Source: CAYLYU01 sp964501925
GTDB taxonomy: Bacteria; Pseudomonadota; Zetaproteobacteria; Mariprofundales; Mariprofundaceae
Direction of reading: 5' to 3'
DNA: 64,000 nt
Assembly (NCBI GenBank): GCA_964501925.1
Contig: CAZCTM010000001.1
Span: forward strand, 62,001 to 126,000
Part shown: positions 45,934 to 55,300 of the stretch, one piece after another
How positions within the stretch are numbered: the stretch's first letter is position 1
Layout of the letters: each line of letters begins with the position of its first letter
Translations under genes and position numbers: made by a program
Notes under the pieces: model-generated
The model's database searches: none
What the model saw: only the letters and a program-made list of their open reading frames with translations
What the model was told of the DNA's origin: nothing

Positions 45934-46806
45934 CTATTTAAAAATCTCCATAACCTTTTTGCGATAGGTACTATGGCAGGCCATGCAGGCGCTGAGCATG
46001 CCGGACTGACGCTGAATCAGCAGAGGCATATCTTTTTTCTCTGCCGCCTGTTTGATTGCCATTGCCAGCTGATGCACCTTGTCATCGGCCTGCTTGAAAG
46101 CGGACATCTCCGTGCGTAGCGCGGCCATGATCTTCATGCGCTGAAACATCGATGGTTTCTCATGATTGGCGATATGCTCGGCCGCGACAGCAGCCGCTGC
46201 AAAATCCTCTACCAGCACCGCATGGTCCAGCGCTGCGTAATCTCGCCCGAGCTGCTGCATCACGGCTTTCAGCGTTCCTGCCTCGGCCGGTGCAGCTGTC
46301 GGGGCTTGTGTCTCCGGTTCACGTGCTTCTGTGGCAGAGGTGGTGCTACACATGGCATCATAGCGTTTCTTGTGATGGCGGAACGCCTTTTCATCGCCGC
46401 GTTCCTTGAAAATACGCATGGCTGCTTGCCAGTGCTTGCATGGCGGGGGGAAGGTTTCATCGTGGATATATGCGGCGATCTTGCGCACATTGCGTTCGTC
46501 AAAGCCCATCTCCGGCATCAGGCCCAGCACTTGCACCGGCTTTTTCAGTATCGCTTTTTCTTCTGTCGGATGCATTGCGAATGACGTGATCTTGTCAATA
46601 AAGCTCGCCCTGTCTGCTGTTGCCATCTTGTATTTCATCTGCACGCTGAACATCGGCGGCGCCTTTGGAGGATCCAGGTCAGCGTCGTGGCAAACCAGAC
46701 ACTGCTGCTGAAACAGTTTTTTGCCGGCGGTAAAATCAGCATCGGCTGCCTGAGCCCCGCCAGCCCAGGTGAGACACATTGTGAACAATAGTACGGCCTT
46801 CTTCAT
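45934..46806 (-). CDS. Di-haem cytochrome: class I domain joined to cytochrome c'-like domain
   Basis: Secreted protein of 290 residues from ATG 46806 (AAGGAG six bases upstream). A signal peptide ends near residue 20 (GGAQA). The first haem site is CLVCH (Cys36, Cys39, His40) in a small class I domain (GKKLFQQQCLVCHD ... GLMPEMGF giving a likely Met ligand). A middle linker is Ala/Pro/Thr-rich. The C-terminal helical bundle ends with CMACHSTYRKK (Cys274, Cys277, His278), the class II cytochrome c' signature. It is the last gene of the RND operon, 16 bases after the pump, an uncommon association. Confidence 0.85.
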   Translation of the reverse strand: MKKAVLLFTMCLTWAGGAQAADADFTAGKKLFQQQCLVCHDADLDPPKAPPMFSVQMKYKMATADRASFIDKITSFAMHPTEEKAILKKPVQVLGLMPEMGFDERNVRKIAAYIHDETFPPPCKHWQAAMRIFKERGDEKAFRHHKKRYDAMCSTTSATEAREPETQAPTAAPAEAGTLKAVMQQLGRDYAALDHAVLVEDFAAAAVAAEHIANHEKPSMFQRMKIMAALRTEMSAFKQADDKVHQLAMAIKQAAEKKDMPLLIQRQSGMLSACMACHSTYRKKVMEIFK

Positions 46807-46822
46807 CTTTTTCTCCTTCATT

Positions 46823-49800
46823 TTATTGCGCTCTAGCCCGTGAAAACGGGTTGTTCGCACGCACTGTTTCTACGGTGAAAAACAGCACCGGCACGGCCAC
46901 CATGGTCAGGAATGTGCCGGTGATCAGTCCGCCGATGGCGACATAGGCCAGCGGAGACAAACGTTCGATGCCGACTGCCCACTCCATGGCCAGCGGGATC
47001 ATGCCGACCGCCGACGAGATTGCCGTCATCAGGATCGGCCGTACGCGTTTTTCCACGGCGGCCAGCAAAGCCGGTTTCAGCTCCATGCCGTTGGCCATTG
47101 CCTTTTTGGCAAAATCAATCAGCAGAATGCCGTTATTGACCACAATGCCCATCAGCAGGATCAGTCCCATAATGGCCGGCATCGACATGAATTTGCCGCC
47201 GAGCAACACACCGAAACCCGCGCCGATTGCAGCCAGCGGCAGTGTCACCATAATCGCCATCGGATCGAGGAATGAGCGGAATGTGACCACCAGCATCAGA
47301 TAGAGCATCAGCAGCCCCAGCGTCAGCGCCTGCACCAGCCGGGAGAAGGTTTCCGAAAGTTGCTTGTATTCGCCTTCATAATAAATCCGGTAGTCGCGCG
47401 GCAGCTCCAGATCCGCCATGGCCCTGGCGACTTCATCATGCAGGGCCGTGATCGATACATTGCGCCGCCAGGCCAGCACATCAACCGTTGGCTCCAGATA
47501 CTGATGCGTTTCTGCAGTCGGCGCGCTGATCAGCTTCGGTGATGCCAGCGCCGAAAGCGGCAAGAACGCGCCGGACGGTGTGCGAATATTGATGGCGCGA
47601 ATGCTCTCTGCATCGTCCCGCTGATCCGGCCGCAAACGCACCACAACCGGGATGGAATCCTCGCCGGCAATGCGCAGACGCCCTGCCGGGGCTCCGCCAA
47701 CAGCGCGTGCTACCTGCATCGCGACATCAGCGGGGGACAGCCCATGCATCCGGGCTCTGGCCGGGTCGATATTCAGGTTGATGCGCTGGGAGTAAGCAAG
47801 CCAGCTGCGTTCCATGCCGGTTAGTCCATGCACGCGCTTCAGACGCTGCATGACATCATCAGCCAGCCGATCCAGCACGGCCGGATCCGGACCGGAGATC
47901 ATCACATCGACATTGGCGGCAATCGACGAGAGCGGTGTGGCGCCGAATACCGCCACATTGGCGGAGATCAGGCCGGGAATCTTTTGCATACGCTGGCGAA
48001 TACCCTGGTTGATCTGGTAAATCGTTCGATCGCGGTGGAAGCGGTCCACCAGGTTCAGGGTCATCTCCCCCTGCTGCAGCAGGCGCTGGGAACCGAACGA
48101 CTTCACTTGCGGTTCAGCGCCAATCACGGTCGACATTGAAACGATCCAGCTATCCGGAACCTCGGCATGGATTGCAGACTCGACCTGCTCGGTCAGCCGG
48201 CGCATGACGGCTGTATCGCTGTCCGGAGCCGCCTGGAAGGTGATCCGATCCACGCCGGTATCCATCAAGGGCATGATCTCGCGTCCCTGCATCTTCATAT
48301 GTACGGCCGATATCGCAAACAGCAGCAGAAAAAAGCCCATTGTAAGTGCCCGATGATCAAGCGCCCCGTCGACCAGCCATACATAGGCGCGTTTCGTCGG
48401 TTCCATCACATAACGGGTAAACGGGTCGAGAAACCAGGCGAGCGGGTCGCGCGCGCCGGGCTTCAGTATCATCGGTGAAAACAACGGAATCATCGATACC
48501 GACACCACCAGCGATGCAAACAGTGCAACCGATAGCGTCACCGTCAGTGGCCGTAGCACCGTCTCCACAAAACCGCCGATAAACATAATCGGTACCAGCA
48601 CCAGAATCGTACTGATCGTGCCGGAGGTATCGGCCAGCAGGATTTCATCGAGGCCGCGCACAGCCGCCAGTTTTCCTGTTTCCCCCATTTCGCGCATACG
48701 CCGTTCGATGTTCTCCATGACAACCACGACATCATCGGCCAGCAGGCCGACAGCAATGATGATGGCCGAGAGCGTGACCATATCGAACTCGAAATCGATC
48801 CAGCGCAGAATGGCAAAGGTGAGCAGGTAGGAGAGTGGCAGCGAGAGCGCCACGACCAGTGCTGCTCGGGAATTGCCCAGAAACAGCAGAATGACAATCA
48901 GCGTCATGATGACCGCGTCGCGCAGTGAATCGAGCATGTTGCTGACTGTCAGCCCGATCAGACGCCCCTGAGTATCGGCAATCTGAATATCCAGGTTGGG
49001 AAACTTCGCCTGCACTTCTGCCAGTTTCGCTTCAATGCTGTCCACCACCGGTTTGGCATAGCCACGCTCCGAGCGCAGCAGCGATACCGCCACCGCTTCC
49101 TGGCCGTTTCCCCGATAAATTGAGGTCGCATCGGCTGCGCCCCAGTGCACGTCCGCCAAATCGCCCACCCGGATATGGCGACCGCCGGGCAGCGGAACCA
49201 GTATGGCGGCAATATCGTCCGGATCATGCGCCTGAGCCTGTGCGGTGAGCAGAAAACGCTCACCATCCCGGTGAATAAGTCCGGCCGGCATGGAGATATT
49301 ATCGGTTGTCAGCGCGGCAACGACCTGTGCCAGGGAGAGTTGATGCGCCCGCAACCGGTCGCGATCAATATCGACCGATACCTGACGCACCGGCCCGCCG
49401 AAGATTTCCGCCTCGGCCACGCCGGGCAGGTTAAGAAGCGTATCGCGAAGTTCATGTGATGCGATACGACGCACCTGTGCCAGATTCAGCCCCGAGCCCG
49501 GCGCCGGCGTTACCGCCAGCACCATGACTGCATGGGCTGCATCGGTAATCTTGAATACCAGAGGCTCGCTGACGCCGGCCGGTAACAGGGATCGCACCCG
49601 GGATAGCTCCGTTGTGACTTTTGTCGCGGCATTATCGATATCGCTGCCGTATTCGAACTCCACCTGTACGGATGAGACGCCATCGCGTGAGGTCGATGTC
49701 ACCCGCCGCACGCCGTCGATAGCGGTCAGGCGTACCTCCAGTGGATGCGTTACATCATTGCTGACGTCTGTACTCATGGCTCCCGGCCACTGGGTGACAA

Positions 49801-49939
49801 CTGCAATCATTGGCCGGTTGGTATCGGGGAACAGGTTGGTCGGAATCTCGACAAACCCCATGATGCCCAATAATACTGCAACCAGAGCGGCAGACAGGAT
49901 TGCATGCGGACGGGACAACAATCCGGCAGCAAAACTCAT
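46823..49939 (-). CDS. RND-family efflux pump inner-membrane protein
   Basis: AcrB/MdtB-like pump of 1038 residues with twelve predicted helices and two large periplasmic loops. The proton-relay Asp pair lies in VGLLADDVVVVMENIERRM. N-terminal VEIPTNLFPDTNRPMIAVVTQWPGAMSTDV and C-terminal GIVVNNGILLIDF are typical of hydrophobe/amphiphile pumps; the residues typical of metal-exporting CzcA are not evident. Substrate unknown. The start overlaps the membrane-fusion gene by four bases. Confidence 0.95.
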   Translation of the reverse strand: MSFAAGLLSRPHAILSAALVAVLLGIMGFVEIPTNLFPDTNRPMIAVVTQWPGAMSTDVSNDVTHPLEVRLTAIDGVRRVTSTSRDGVSSVQVEFEYGSDIDNAATKVTTELSRVRSLLPAGVSEPLVFKITDAAHAVMVLAVTPAPGSGLNLAQVRRIASHELRDTLLNLPGVAEAEIFGGPVRQVSVDIDRDRLRAHQLSLAQVVAALTTDNISMPAGLIHRDGERFLLTAQAQAHDPDDIAAILVPLPGGRHIRVGDLADVHWGAADATSIYRGNGQEAVAVSLLRSERGYAKPVVDSIEAKLAEVQAKFPNLDIQIADTQGRLIGLTVSNMLDSLRDAVIMTLIVILLFLGNSRAALVVALSLPLSYLLTFAILRWIDFEFDMVTLSAIIIAVGLLADDVVVVMENIERRMREMGETGKLAAVRGLDEILLADTSGTISTILVLVPIMFIGGFVETVLRPLTVTLSVALFASLVVSVSMIPLFSPMILKPGARDPLAWFLDPFTRYVMEPTKRAYVWLVDGALDHRALTMGFFLLLFAISAVHMKMQGREIMPLMDTGVDRITFQAAPDSDTAVMRRLTEQVESAIHAEVPDSWIVSMSTVIGAEPQVKSFGSQRLLQQGEMTLNLVDRFHRDRTIYQINQGIRQRMQKIPGLISANVAVFGATPLSSIAANVDVMISGPDPAVLDRLADDVMQRLKRVHGLTGMERSWLAYSQRINLNIDPARARMHGLSPADVAMQVARAVGGAPAGRLRIAGEDSIPVVVRLRPDQRDDAESIRAINIRTPSGAFLPLSALASPKLISAPTAETHQYLEPTVDVLAWRRNVSITALHDEVARAMADLELPRDYRIYYEGEYKQLSETFSRLVQALTLGLLMLYLMLVVTFRSFLDPMAIMVTLPLAAIGAGFGVLLGGKFMSMPAIMGLILLMGIVVNNGILLIDFAKKAMANGMELKPALLAAVEKRVRPILMTAISSAVGMIPLAMEWAVGIERLSPLAYVAIGGLITGTFLTMVAVPVLFFTVETVRANNPFSRARAQ

Positions 49940-51090
49940 GACGTATCTCTGCTGGATACGCTGTTGGTCTTCGGTGGTAGAACCGCATCTCCGTCATGCA
50001 ATTTCAGCAAGATGCTGCCATGGCCTGTAATGACCTGTTCCCCCGGCTGAATATCGCCAACTACAGCACAGCCTTCCGGGCCGCATAGCGGCACCCGCAC
50101 AGGCAAGCGTTTGAGGACGAATGCATCATCCTGACGAACAATTTTAAACAGAATACGTTGATGTTCGTCTGCTGCTGGCAGCAGGGCATTGCGTGGTACA
50201 ACCAGCGCGCCTTCAGCTTTCCGCGTCAATACCCGGGCAGCAATATGTGCTCCATCCGGTAGTCCCAGTGGGCGCTCGGGCAAATCAATTTCCAGGCTTC
50301 CCATAGCCTGCTGATCCAGAGTGGGATTGATACGTGTAATATGAGCCACCATGGTTTGGTCGTCATGCGCCAGTATGACCTCGCCACCAACCCGGATTCG
50401 GGTCAATGTCTGTAATGGAACCGGAACCACAACGCGCCCGCCTTGCCTGGAACTCAGCACATACAATGTTTTCGCGGGCATGGCAGTATCGCCAACCTCG
50501 ACCGGGCGTTGAGCCACAGCAGCCGTTATCGGAGAGCGAATATGGCCATAGGAGATCTTCACCTGAATCTGATGAATCTGTTCTTCAAGTGAACGGACAT
50601 TGGCGTGATCTGCACGTACTCTGGTTTCCCACTGTTCTACCGCAGAGGCAGATGAGCCTCCCGCCCGAAACAGCTTTTTCTCACGTTCCAGTTCACGAGA
50701 GTCATGCTCAGCCACAGCTCGGGCACTGACCAGTTTGGATGCCAGTGCATCCTGACTGGCCTCCAGCTCTCTGGTATCCAGATGAACCAGCATATCACCC
50801 TGCTTTACATGACCGCCGGCGCGTGGCCCCAATTCCAGGATTCTGCCGCTGATCTGCGCGGTAATACGCACTTCACTGGCACTCTGGACCCTTCCCAGTG
50901 CCGGGAACCCGTTGCTTACGCGGCCCTGAACAACCTGACTGTAGGATAACGCCCAGGGGGTCTGCTGCATTCGGGGCTCATCCTCAATATGCTTGAGATT
51001 CCTGTTCAAGATGACAGCCGACGCAATCACAATCATCACAATCAATGGAACAATCAATCGTTTAACCCTTCCGGATAACCGCACGTTCAT
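49936..51090 (-). CDS. RND membrane-fusion protein
   Basis: Periplasmic adaptor of 384 residues with an N-terminal membrane anchor (about 11-30). The barrel-sandwich halves VRITAQISGRILELGPRAGGHVKQGDMLVHLD and ISYGHIRSPITAAVAQRPVEVGD flank a coiled-coil hairpin (about 105-175). A beta-barrel and a membrane-proximal domain follow. Overlaps both neighbours by four bases, so pump, adaptor and outer channel are coupled. Confidence 0.93.
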   Translation of the reverse strand: MNVRLSGRVKRLIVPLIVMIVIASAVILNRNLKHIEDEPRMQQTPWALSYSQVVQGRVSNGFPALGRVQSASEVRITAQISGRILELGPRAGGHVKQGDMLVHLDTRELEASQDALASKLVSARAVAEHDSRELEREKKLFRAGGSSASAVEQWETRVRADHANVRSLEEQIHQIQVKISYGHIRSPITAAVAQRPVEVGDTAMPAKTLYVLSSRQGGRVVVPVPLQTLTRIRVGGEVILAHDDQTMVAHITRINPTLDQQAMGSLEIDLPERPLGLPDGAHIAARVLTRKAEGALVVPRNALLPAADEHQRILFKIVRQDDAFVLKRLPVRVPLCGPEGCAVVGDIQPGEQVITGHGSILLKLHDGDAVLPPKTNSVSSRDTS

Positions 51091-52472
51091 GGCGCACTCT
51101 CTGAAACTGCTTGTTTCTCCCGGGCCTGTCTCTGATAGGCAGACGGCTCCTCGCCTACAGCCAGATGTAATTGATCATCGGCCAGCCACCAGTCGACCAT
51201 CGCATTGCTCAGATTGGAGCGGGCCTTGCTAAGTGCCGCCTCGGCATCAAGGAGATCCACGGCGGATAGCCGGCCATTTCTGTAACGTTCCGACTGGATT
51301 TTTTCCGTCTCCACCGCCGCCCAGAGGCCCGTGAGGGCAGCCTCGTATTGCAACCTTGCTGCCTTCCATGCGGCCTTGGCCGCTTCCATTTCTGCCTGTG
51401 CCTTGTTCAATACCGCAAGCTGCTGTTGGCTTGCTGCTTCACGACTGGCGCGTGCCTGATCAATTCGGGCAGAGCGCCTGCCTCCATCCCAGAACTGCCA
51501 GACCAGCTGACCGGAAACGCTCCAGGTGTTGTCGCCTGCTGCCGTATACCCCTGATTCCGGGAGGTGACGGCCTGTACCGTGAAATTTGGCAGCCATTCA
51601 CGACGAGCACCCTTGAGATCTTCCTCCTGTGCCTCAATGATGCTTCTGGCGCTTTGCACATCGGGACGCTGAGCCAGCAGTGACGCATCCAGGGACAGCA
51701 GGTCATCTGGTTTGTTGTCGGGGGGGTTAATTTGTGTCGTAAACGATTGCTGGTTTAACAGGGAAGCCAGGGTGGCACGCAGGCGAGCTTCATCGCCCTC
51801 AAGCGCCGCGATTCGTCCCTCGACCAACTTGATTTCAGCATTAATTCGTAGCAACTCCACGCGTGCAATACGCCCAACCCGGATTGCTGACTTGGTTGTT
51901 TCACGATGTTCCAACAAGGCATGGTGCTGACTCAACAGGGACTGACGGATTCCGGCTATACGCTGTAACCCACGATATAATGAAGCACCTTGGGCAAACA
52001 GGTTCAGGCGTGTATCGGCCACATTATAAACGGCAGCCCTGCTTCTATGTTCCTGTGCACGGACGTCTGCGTGAATGCGACCGTCAATGTCAATGGGTAG
52101 CGTCAGCATGGCGCCATAGCCGAACTGATCACTGTCGGTGGCAAACGTAGCGAAATTGATGGGTGGTGAAATTGGGCTGACAAGCCTGTCGTTATTGTAA
52201 TGCGTGTCATGAGTGAAAAGTTCGGCGTGCCCCCAGTATTTGCTTTTGGCTACCTCAACACTGGCTAACGCAGCATTTGCCCGCTCCCTGGAAGCAACCA
52301 GTTGAGGTGATGCTGACTCCAGTTGATGGAGGATATCGCCCAATCCCAGGCGTTCCTCAGCCTCCGTCCCCGAAGGCAGGATCAGCAGGCCAAGAAGCAC
52401 ACCGTGAAGAACTGTTTTGAGAGCGGACATCACAAGGTTGCCAGTGACAATTTGGGGGATGCAGTTTTTCAT
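51087..52472 (-). CDS. TolC-family outer-membrane efflux channel
   Basis: Protein of 461 residues from ATG 52472, which overlaps the marR stop (ATGA) and has AGAGG eight bases upstream. A signal region is near residues 15-38. Two OEP repeats have long amphipathic helices rich in Ala/Glu (LGDILHQLESASPQLVASRERANAALASVEVAKS and the second at about 270-440), with RYRNGRLSAVDLLDAEAALSKAR typical of the family. Confidence 0.92.
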   Translation of the reverse strand: MKNCIPQIVTGNLVMSALKTVLHGVLLGLLILPSGTEAEERLGLGDILHQLESASPQLVASRERANAALASVEVAKSKYWGHAELFTHDTHYNNDRLVSPISPPINFATFATDSDQFGYGAMLTLPIDIDGRIHADVRAQEHRSRAAVYNVADTRLNLFAQGASLYRGLQRIAGIRQSLLSQHHALLEHRETTKSAIRVGRIARVELLRINAEIKLVEGRIAALEGDEARLRATLASLLNQQSFTTQINPPDNKPDDLLSLDASLLAQRPDVQSARSIIEAQEEDLKGARREWLPNFTVQAVTSRNQGYTAAGDNTWSVSGQLVWQFWDGGRRSARIDQARASREAASQQQLAVLNKAQAEMEAAKAAWKAARLQYEAALTGLWAAVETEKIQSERYRNGRLSAVDLLDAEAALSKARSNLSNAMVDWWLADDQLHLAVGEEPSAYQRQAREKQAVSESAP

Positions 52473-52927
52473 TGATTGCATCCTCTGGCTCTGGATGAAA
52501 TCAGCTGATCCGATATATGCTTGAGTGTGTCAAGCGTGACCTGTATATCCGGGTCCGGTATGCCGCTGAGCACTTCCTGCTGAAATTCGCTTACAAGCGG
52601 GATCAGAACCGTCAATGCCTGTTCACCTTCCCTGGTCAGGGAAATACGGTAGTAACGGCGATCACCCGGGTCATGGCTACGCTTCACCAGGTTTTTTTTC
52701 ACAAGTCCATCAATACGGCGGGTGATGGTGGTCTTGTCACGCAGCATCAATGCGGCAATCTCGACCTGCGTCAATGTGCCCTGCTTTGACAGTCGGTAAA
52801 GTATGCCGAAGTCCTGTGCCGAAAGAGGATAACCGTGTTTTGCAAAACGGCGGGCAATTTCCTCGGTCATCAGGAAAGCGGTTCGGTTCACATGCATGCC
52901 AATGGCCTGGTCCAGTTGAAATTCCAT
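52469..52927 (-). CDS. MarR-family regulator of the efflux operon
   Basis: Winged-helix protein of 152 residues. The DNA-binding part (about 40-105) shows QDFGILYRLSKQGTLTQVEIAALMLRDKTTITRRIDGLVKKNLVKRSHDPGDRRYYRISLTREG. The start at 52927 has GGAG five bases upstream; the adjacent ATG at 52930 is also possible. As first gene of the operon, with a palindrome overlapping its promoter (52978-52992), it probably autoregulates and derepresses the pump on ligand binding. Confidence 0.92.
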   Translation of the reverse strand: MEFQLDQAIGMHVNRTAFLMTEEIARRFAKHGYPLSAQDFGILYRLSKQGTLTQVEIAALMLRDKTTITRRIDGLVKKNLVKRSHDPGDRRYYRISLTREGEQALTVLIPLVSEFQQEVLSGIPDPDIQVTLDTLKHISDQLISSRARGCNQ

Positions 52928-52962
52928 CATTACTCCAGATGTTGTTCGTTCAGAATATTCAA

Positions 52963-52992
52963 AATATAGATCATATCGTTGTATGTTACAAC
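52963..52992 (-). promoter_or_regulatory. marR promoter with overlapping palindromic operator
   Basis: On the minus strand TTGTAA (plus 52986-52991) and TATATT (plus 52963-52968) are separated by 17 bases, a good sigma-70 promoter. The perfect palindrome GTTGTA-TGT-TACAAC (52978-52992) covers the -35 element, the usual place for a MarR operator. Confidence 0.6.
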
Positions 52993-53163
52993 CAATGTAT
53001 ATAGCAACCATATGCGGATATTTATAAATTTCAGTAGTGCTACGATGGCAATGTCATAAAAGGGCCGCCTACCCGGTCAGCGATCCGGTGCTTGTTGCCA
53101 GGCTTGGCAGGCTTGGTTTTTGATATCCATCCACCTACACTGATGCAAGGGTTGGAGGAAGTC

Positions 53164-54135
53164 ATGGAAGTTCCCACGATTTTCAACTATCGATTTCTTT
53201 TTAAGGCATCCACGCCTGTACGATTGCCGCCATTTGCCGGTTCCACCTGGCGAGGTGCTTTCGGAAGTGCACTCAAACGAACCATCTGTGTCATGCGTGA
53301 CCTTGATAGCTGTGAGGATTGCCTTCTCTACAGTCAGTGTGCCTTTCCGGAGATTTTTGTGCCCCCACGCCCCCGGTTGTTGTCCCGCCGCTATGGGAGA
53401 CCGCCACCATCCTTCGTGTTCGCACCACAGGATGGAGGGGAGTTGTCCGTGAATGATAAGACAAGCATTGAACTGCGTCTTCTGGGCAAGGCAAACCGCC
53501 ACCTTCCTTTTGTCGTTTATGCACTGAAACGGGCGGGTATTAATGGGATGGGCAATGGTCGCGGCAGATTGGAGCTGCTGGAGATCGACCAGTTGGGTCG
53601 AAACGGATGGTGCTCTGTCGGAACGGCCAAAGGTGCCATAAACCCTCTGTCAGAGCCCTTCATGCCGCCGCCTCCTGACCCACCGCCCCGGGTGCGTGTC
53701 ATCCTGCTCGCACCGTTGCGCCTGAAGTCCAGAGGCCGCAATGTCCCCCCAAGGGAATTTACAGCCGATATCTTTCTCGGTTCCCTGCTTCGGAGGATTT
53801 ACCTGCTTTCTATGATGAATAATGAAGGCAGCAGCAAGAATCGAATTGCTCCGGAGGCCATGGCATCAACTGTCCGATTGGTGGATACTGATCTGCACTG
53901 GCGGGAGATCGTGCGCCGCTCCTCAAAACAGGGTCTGATGCGCGCGGGTGGAATTGTGGGAAGCTTTGTCCTGCAAGGTGAACTCGCCCCTTTCTGGCAA
54001 TATTTGTGGTATGGGCAATGGCTGCACGTGGGTCACATGGCCTGCATGGGTCTGGGCGCCTACCGTCTGGAGGCTGCCAAGCTTGTCGGAGAAGCGAAAC
54101 ATGCATCGTCGGGCAACAATACCGCTCATGCATGA
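53164..54135 (+). CDS. cas6: CRISPR precrRNA endoribonuclease Cas6
   Basis: Processes the CRISPR transcript. The protein has 323 residues from ATG 53164, with GGAGG about seven bases upstream. A four-Cys patch (CEDCLLYSQC, near 45-54) followed by FPEIFVPPRP is typical of the COG5551 Cas6 group. The C-terminal RAMP glycine-rich segment is WLHVGHMACMGLGAYRL. The catalytic His cannot be assigned with confidence. First gene of the type III-A operon; the upstream gap 52993-53163 shows no repeats, so the array it serves lies outside the window. Confidence 0.88.
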   Translation: MEVPTIFNYRFLFKASTPVRLPPFAGSTWRGAFGSALKRTICVMRDLDSCEDCLLYSQCAFPEIFVPPRPRLLSRRYGRPPPSFVFAPQDGGELSVNDKTSIELRLLGKANRHLPFVVYALKRAGINGMGNGRGRLELLEIDQLGRNGWCSVGTAKGAINPLSEPFMPPPPDPPPRVRVILLAPLRLKSRGRNVPPREFTADIFLGSLLRRIYLLSMMNNEGSSKNRIAPEAMASTVRLVDTDLHWREIVRRSSKQGLMRAGGIVGSFVLQGELAPFWQYLWYGQWLHVGHMACMGLGAYRLEAAKLVGEAKHASSGNNTAHA

Positions 54136-55300
54136 ACCGGAAGATTATCCACGACGCATTCTGCTGACCGCTGCTGGGCTGACGCCGCAGGTGGTGACAG
54201 AGACGCTCTATGCCCTGGCGGTGGGAAGGAATCCGGCCTTTGTTCCCACCGAGGTTCATGTATTCACGACACAAGAGGGAGCGCAACGCGTCCGATTGCA
54301 ATTATTGTCCGAGGATCCCGGATGGTTTCATCGCCTGCGTGGGGAATATAAGCTGTCGGCCATCGACTTCAGTATGGCAAATGTGCATGTGGTGGAAGGA
54401 GAGAGCGGAGTACTGGAGGACATCCACACGCCGGGGGAGAATGCGGCTGTGGCCGATGCCGCCGCCTTGCTGATGGCCGAATTCTGCCGCGATGAGGATG
54501 CAGCCGTGCATGTCTCCATCGCCGGCGGTCGCAAGACCATGGGCTATTATCTCGGCTACGCCCTTTCCCTTTACGGCAGGCCGCAGGACCGTCTCTCCCA
54601 CGTCCTGATTGAGCCTCCTTTCGAGTCCCATCCGGAATTCTTCTTTCCCACCCGCAAGAAACATGTCATTTACACCCATCCGCCGGAACAGCGACCGCTC
54701 GACACCTCCGAGGCCAGGGTGATGCTGGCGGAGATCCCCTTTGTGCGTTTGCGCGATGGTCTGCCGGATGCGCTGCTCGAAAGGCGTGCCAGTTTCACTG
54801 AAACGGTCGAGCTTGCGCAGGAATCCCTTGGTCCGGCGAATCTGAGGCTGGATATATCCCGGGGACTGATCGTCTGCAATGGTCGGAACGTCCACATGCC
54901 ATCGGTTTATTTTTCTTTCTATCTGACTGTGACGAGATACTGGCTGGCCGGCAAGGCTCCGGGAAGGCACGAACTGCGCACAGCGGACTTCCTCAACGTC
55001 TATCAACAACTGGTGGGAGAGATGGATGGAAACTATGAACGAGTGGAGGCATCCCTCAGGGGGGAAGACATGCTGCCTGTTACGCGGTTCGACGAATATC
55101 GAAGCAAGGCAAATCAGTTCCTGAGCACAGCATTGGGGCCGCTGGCAAGGTTATTCCTGATTGAAGGAAAACGGGGTAAGCAAAGATTTAACCGCTACGG
55201 ACTCTGGGGGTTATCTCGTGAAGCCGTTCGATTTGCCAGGCTTGGCGAAGCGGCGCAAGATGAGCCCTTGAGCCAGCCTTCGGGGGAGGGATTGCCATGA
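54101..55300 (+). CDS. CARF protein of the NE0113 family (predicted cOA sensor/ring nuclease)
   Basis: Protein of 399 residues from ATG 54101 (GGAG nine bases upstream), overlapping cas6 by 35 bases; ATG 54128 is an alternative. The N-terminal CARF fold reads RRILLTAAGLTPQVVTETLYAL, then VHVFTTQEGAQRV, then VHVSIAGGRKTMGYYLGYALSLYG with the ligand motif AGGRKTM at 141-147. The C-terminal half is helical (about 230-399) and lacks an RxxxxH HEPN motif, so it is unlikely to be a Csm6 RNase. The NE0113 family is often annotated as Csm6-like ring nuclease. Whether it binds or degrades cyclic oligoadenylate is inference. Confidence 0.78.
   Translation: MHRRATIPLMHEPEDYPRRILLTAAGLTPQVVTETLYALAVGRNPAFVPTEVHVFTTQEGAQRVRLQLLSEDPGWFHRLRGEYKLSAIDFSMANVHVVEGESGVLEDIHTPGENAAVADAAALLMAEFCRDEDAAVHVSIAGGRKTMGYYLGYALSLYGRPQDRLSHVLIEPPFESHPEFFFPTRKKHVIYTHPPEQRPLDTSEARVMLAEIPFVRLRDGLPDALLERRASFTETVELAQESLGPANLRLDISRGLIVCNGRNVHMPSVYFSFYLTVTRYWLAGKAPGRHELRTADFLNVYQQLVGEMDGNYERVEASLRGEDMLPVTRFDEYRSKANQFLSTALGPLARLFLIEGKRGKQRFNRYGLWGLSREAVRFARLGEAAQDEPLSQPSGEGLP

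Noticed and set aside
46823..49939. CzcA-type heavy-metal exporter
   Set aside because: The metal-site residues typical of CzcA/CusA were not recognised and neighbours carry no metal-binding or metal-sensing signature.
52931..53163. Possible CRISPR leader or array upstream of cas6
   Set aside because: No repeated 25-40 base unit with regular spacers is present here or elsewhere in the window; the array must be outside.
54101..55300. Naming this gene csm6
   Set aside because: No RxxxxH HEPN active site is visible, so an RNase role is not supported.
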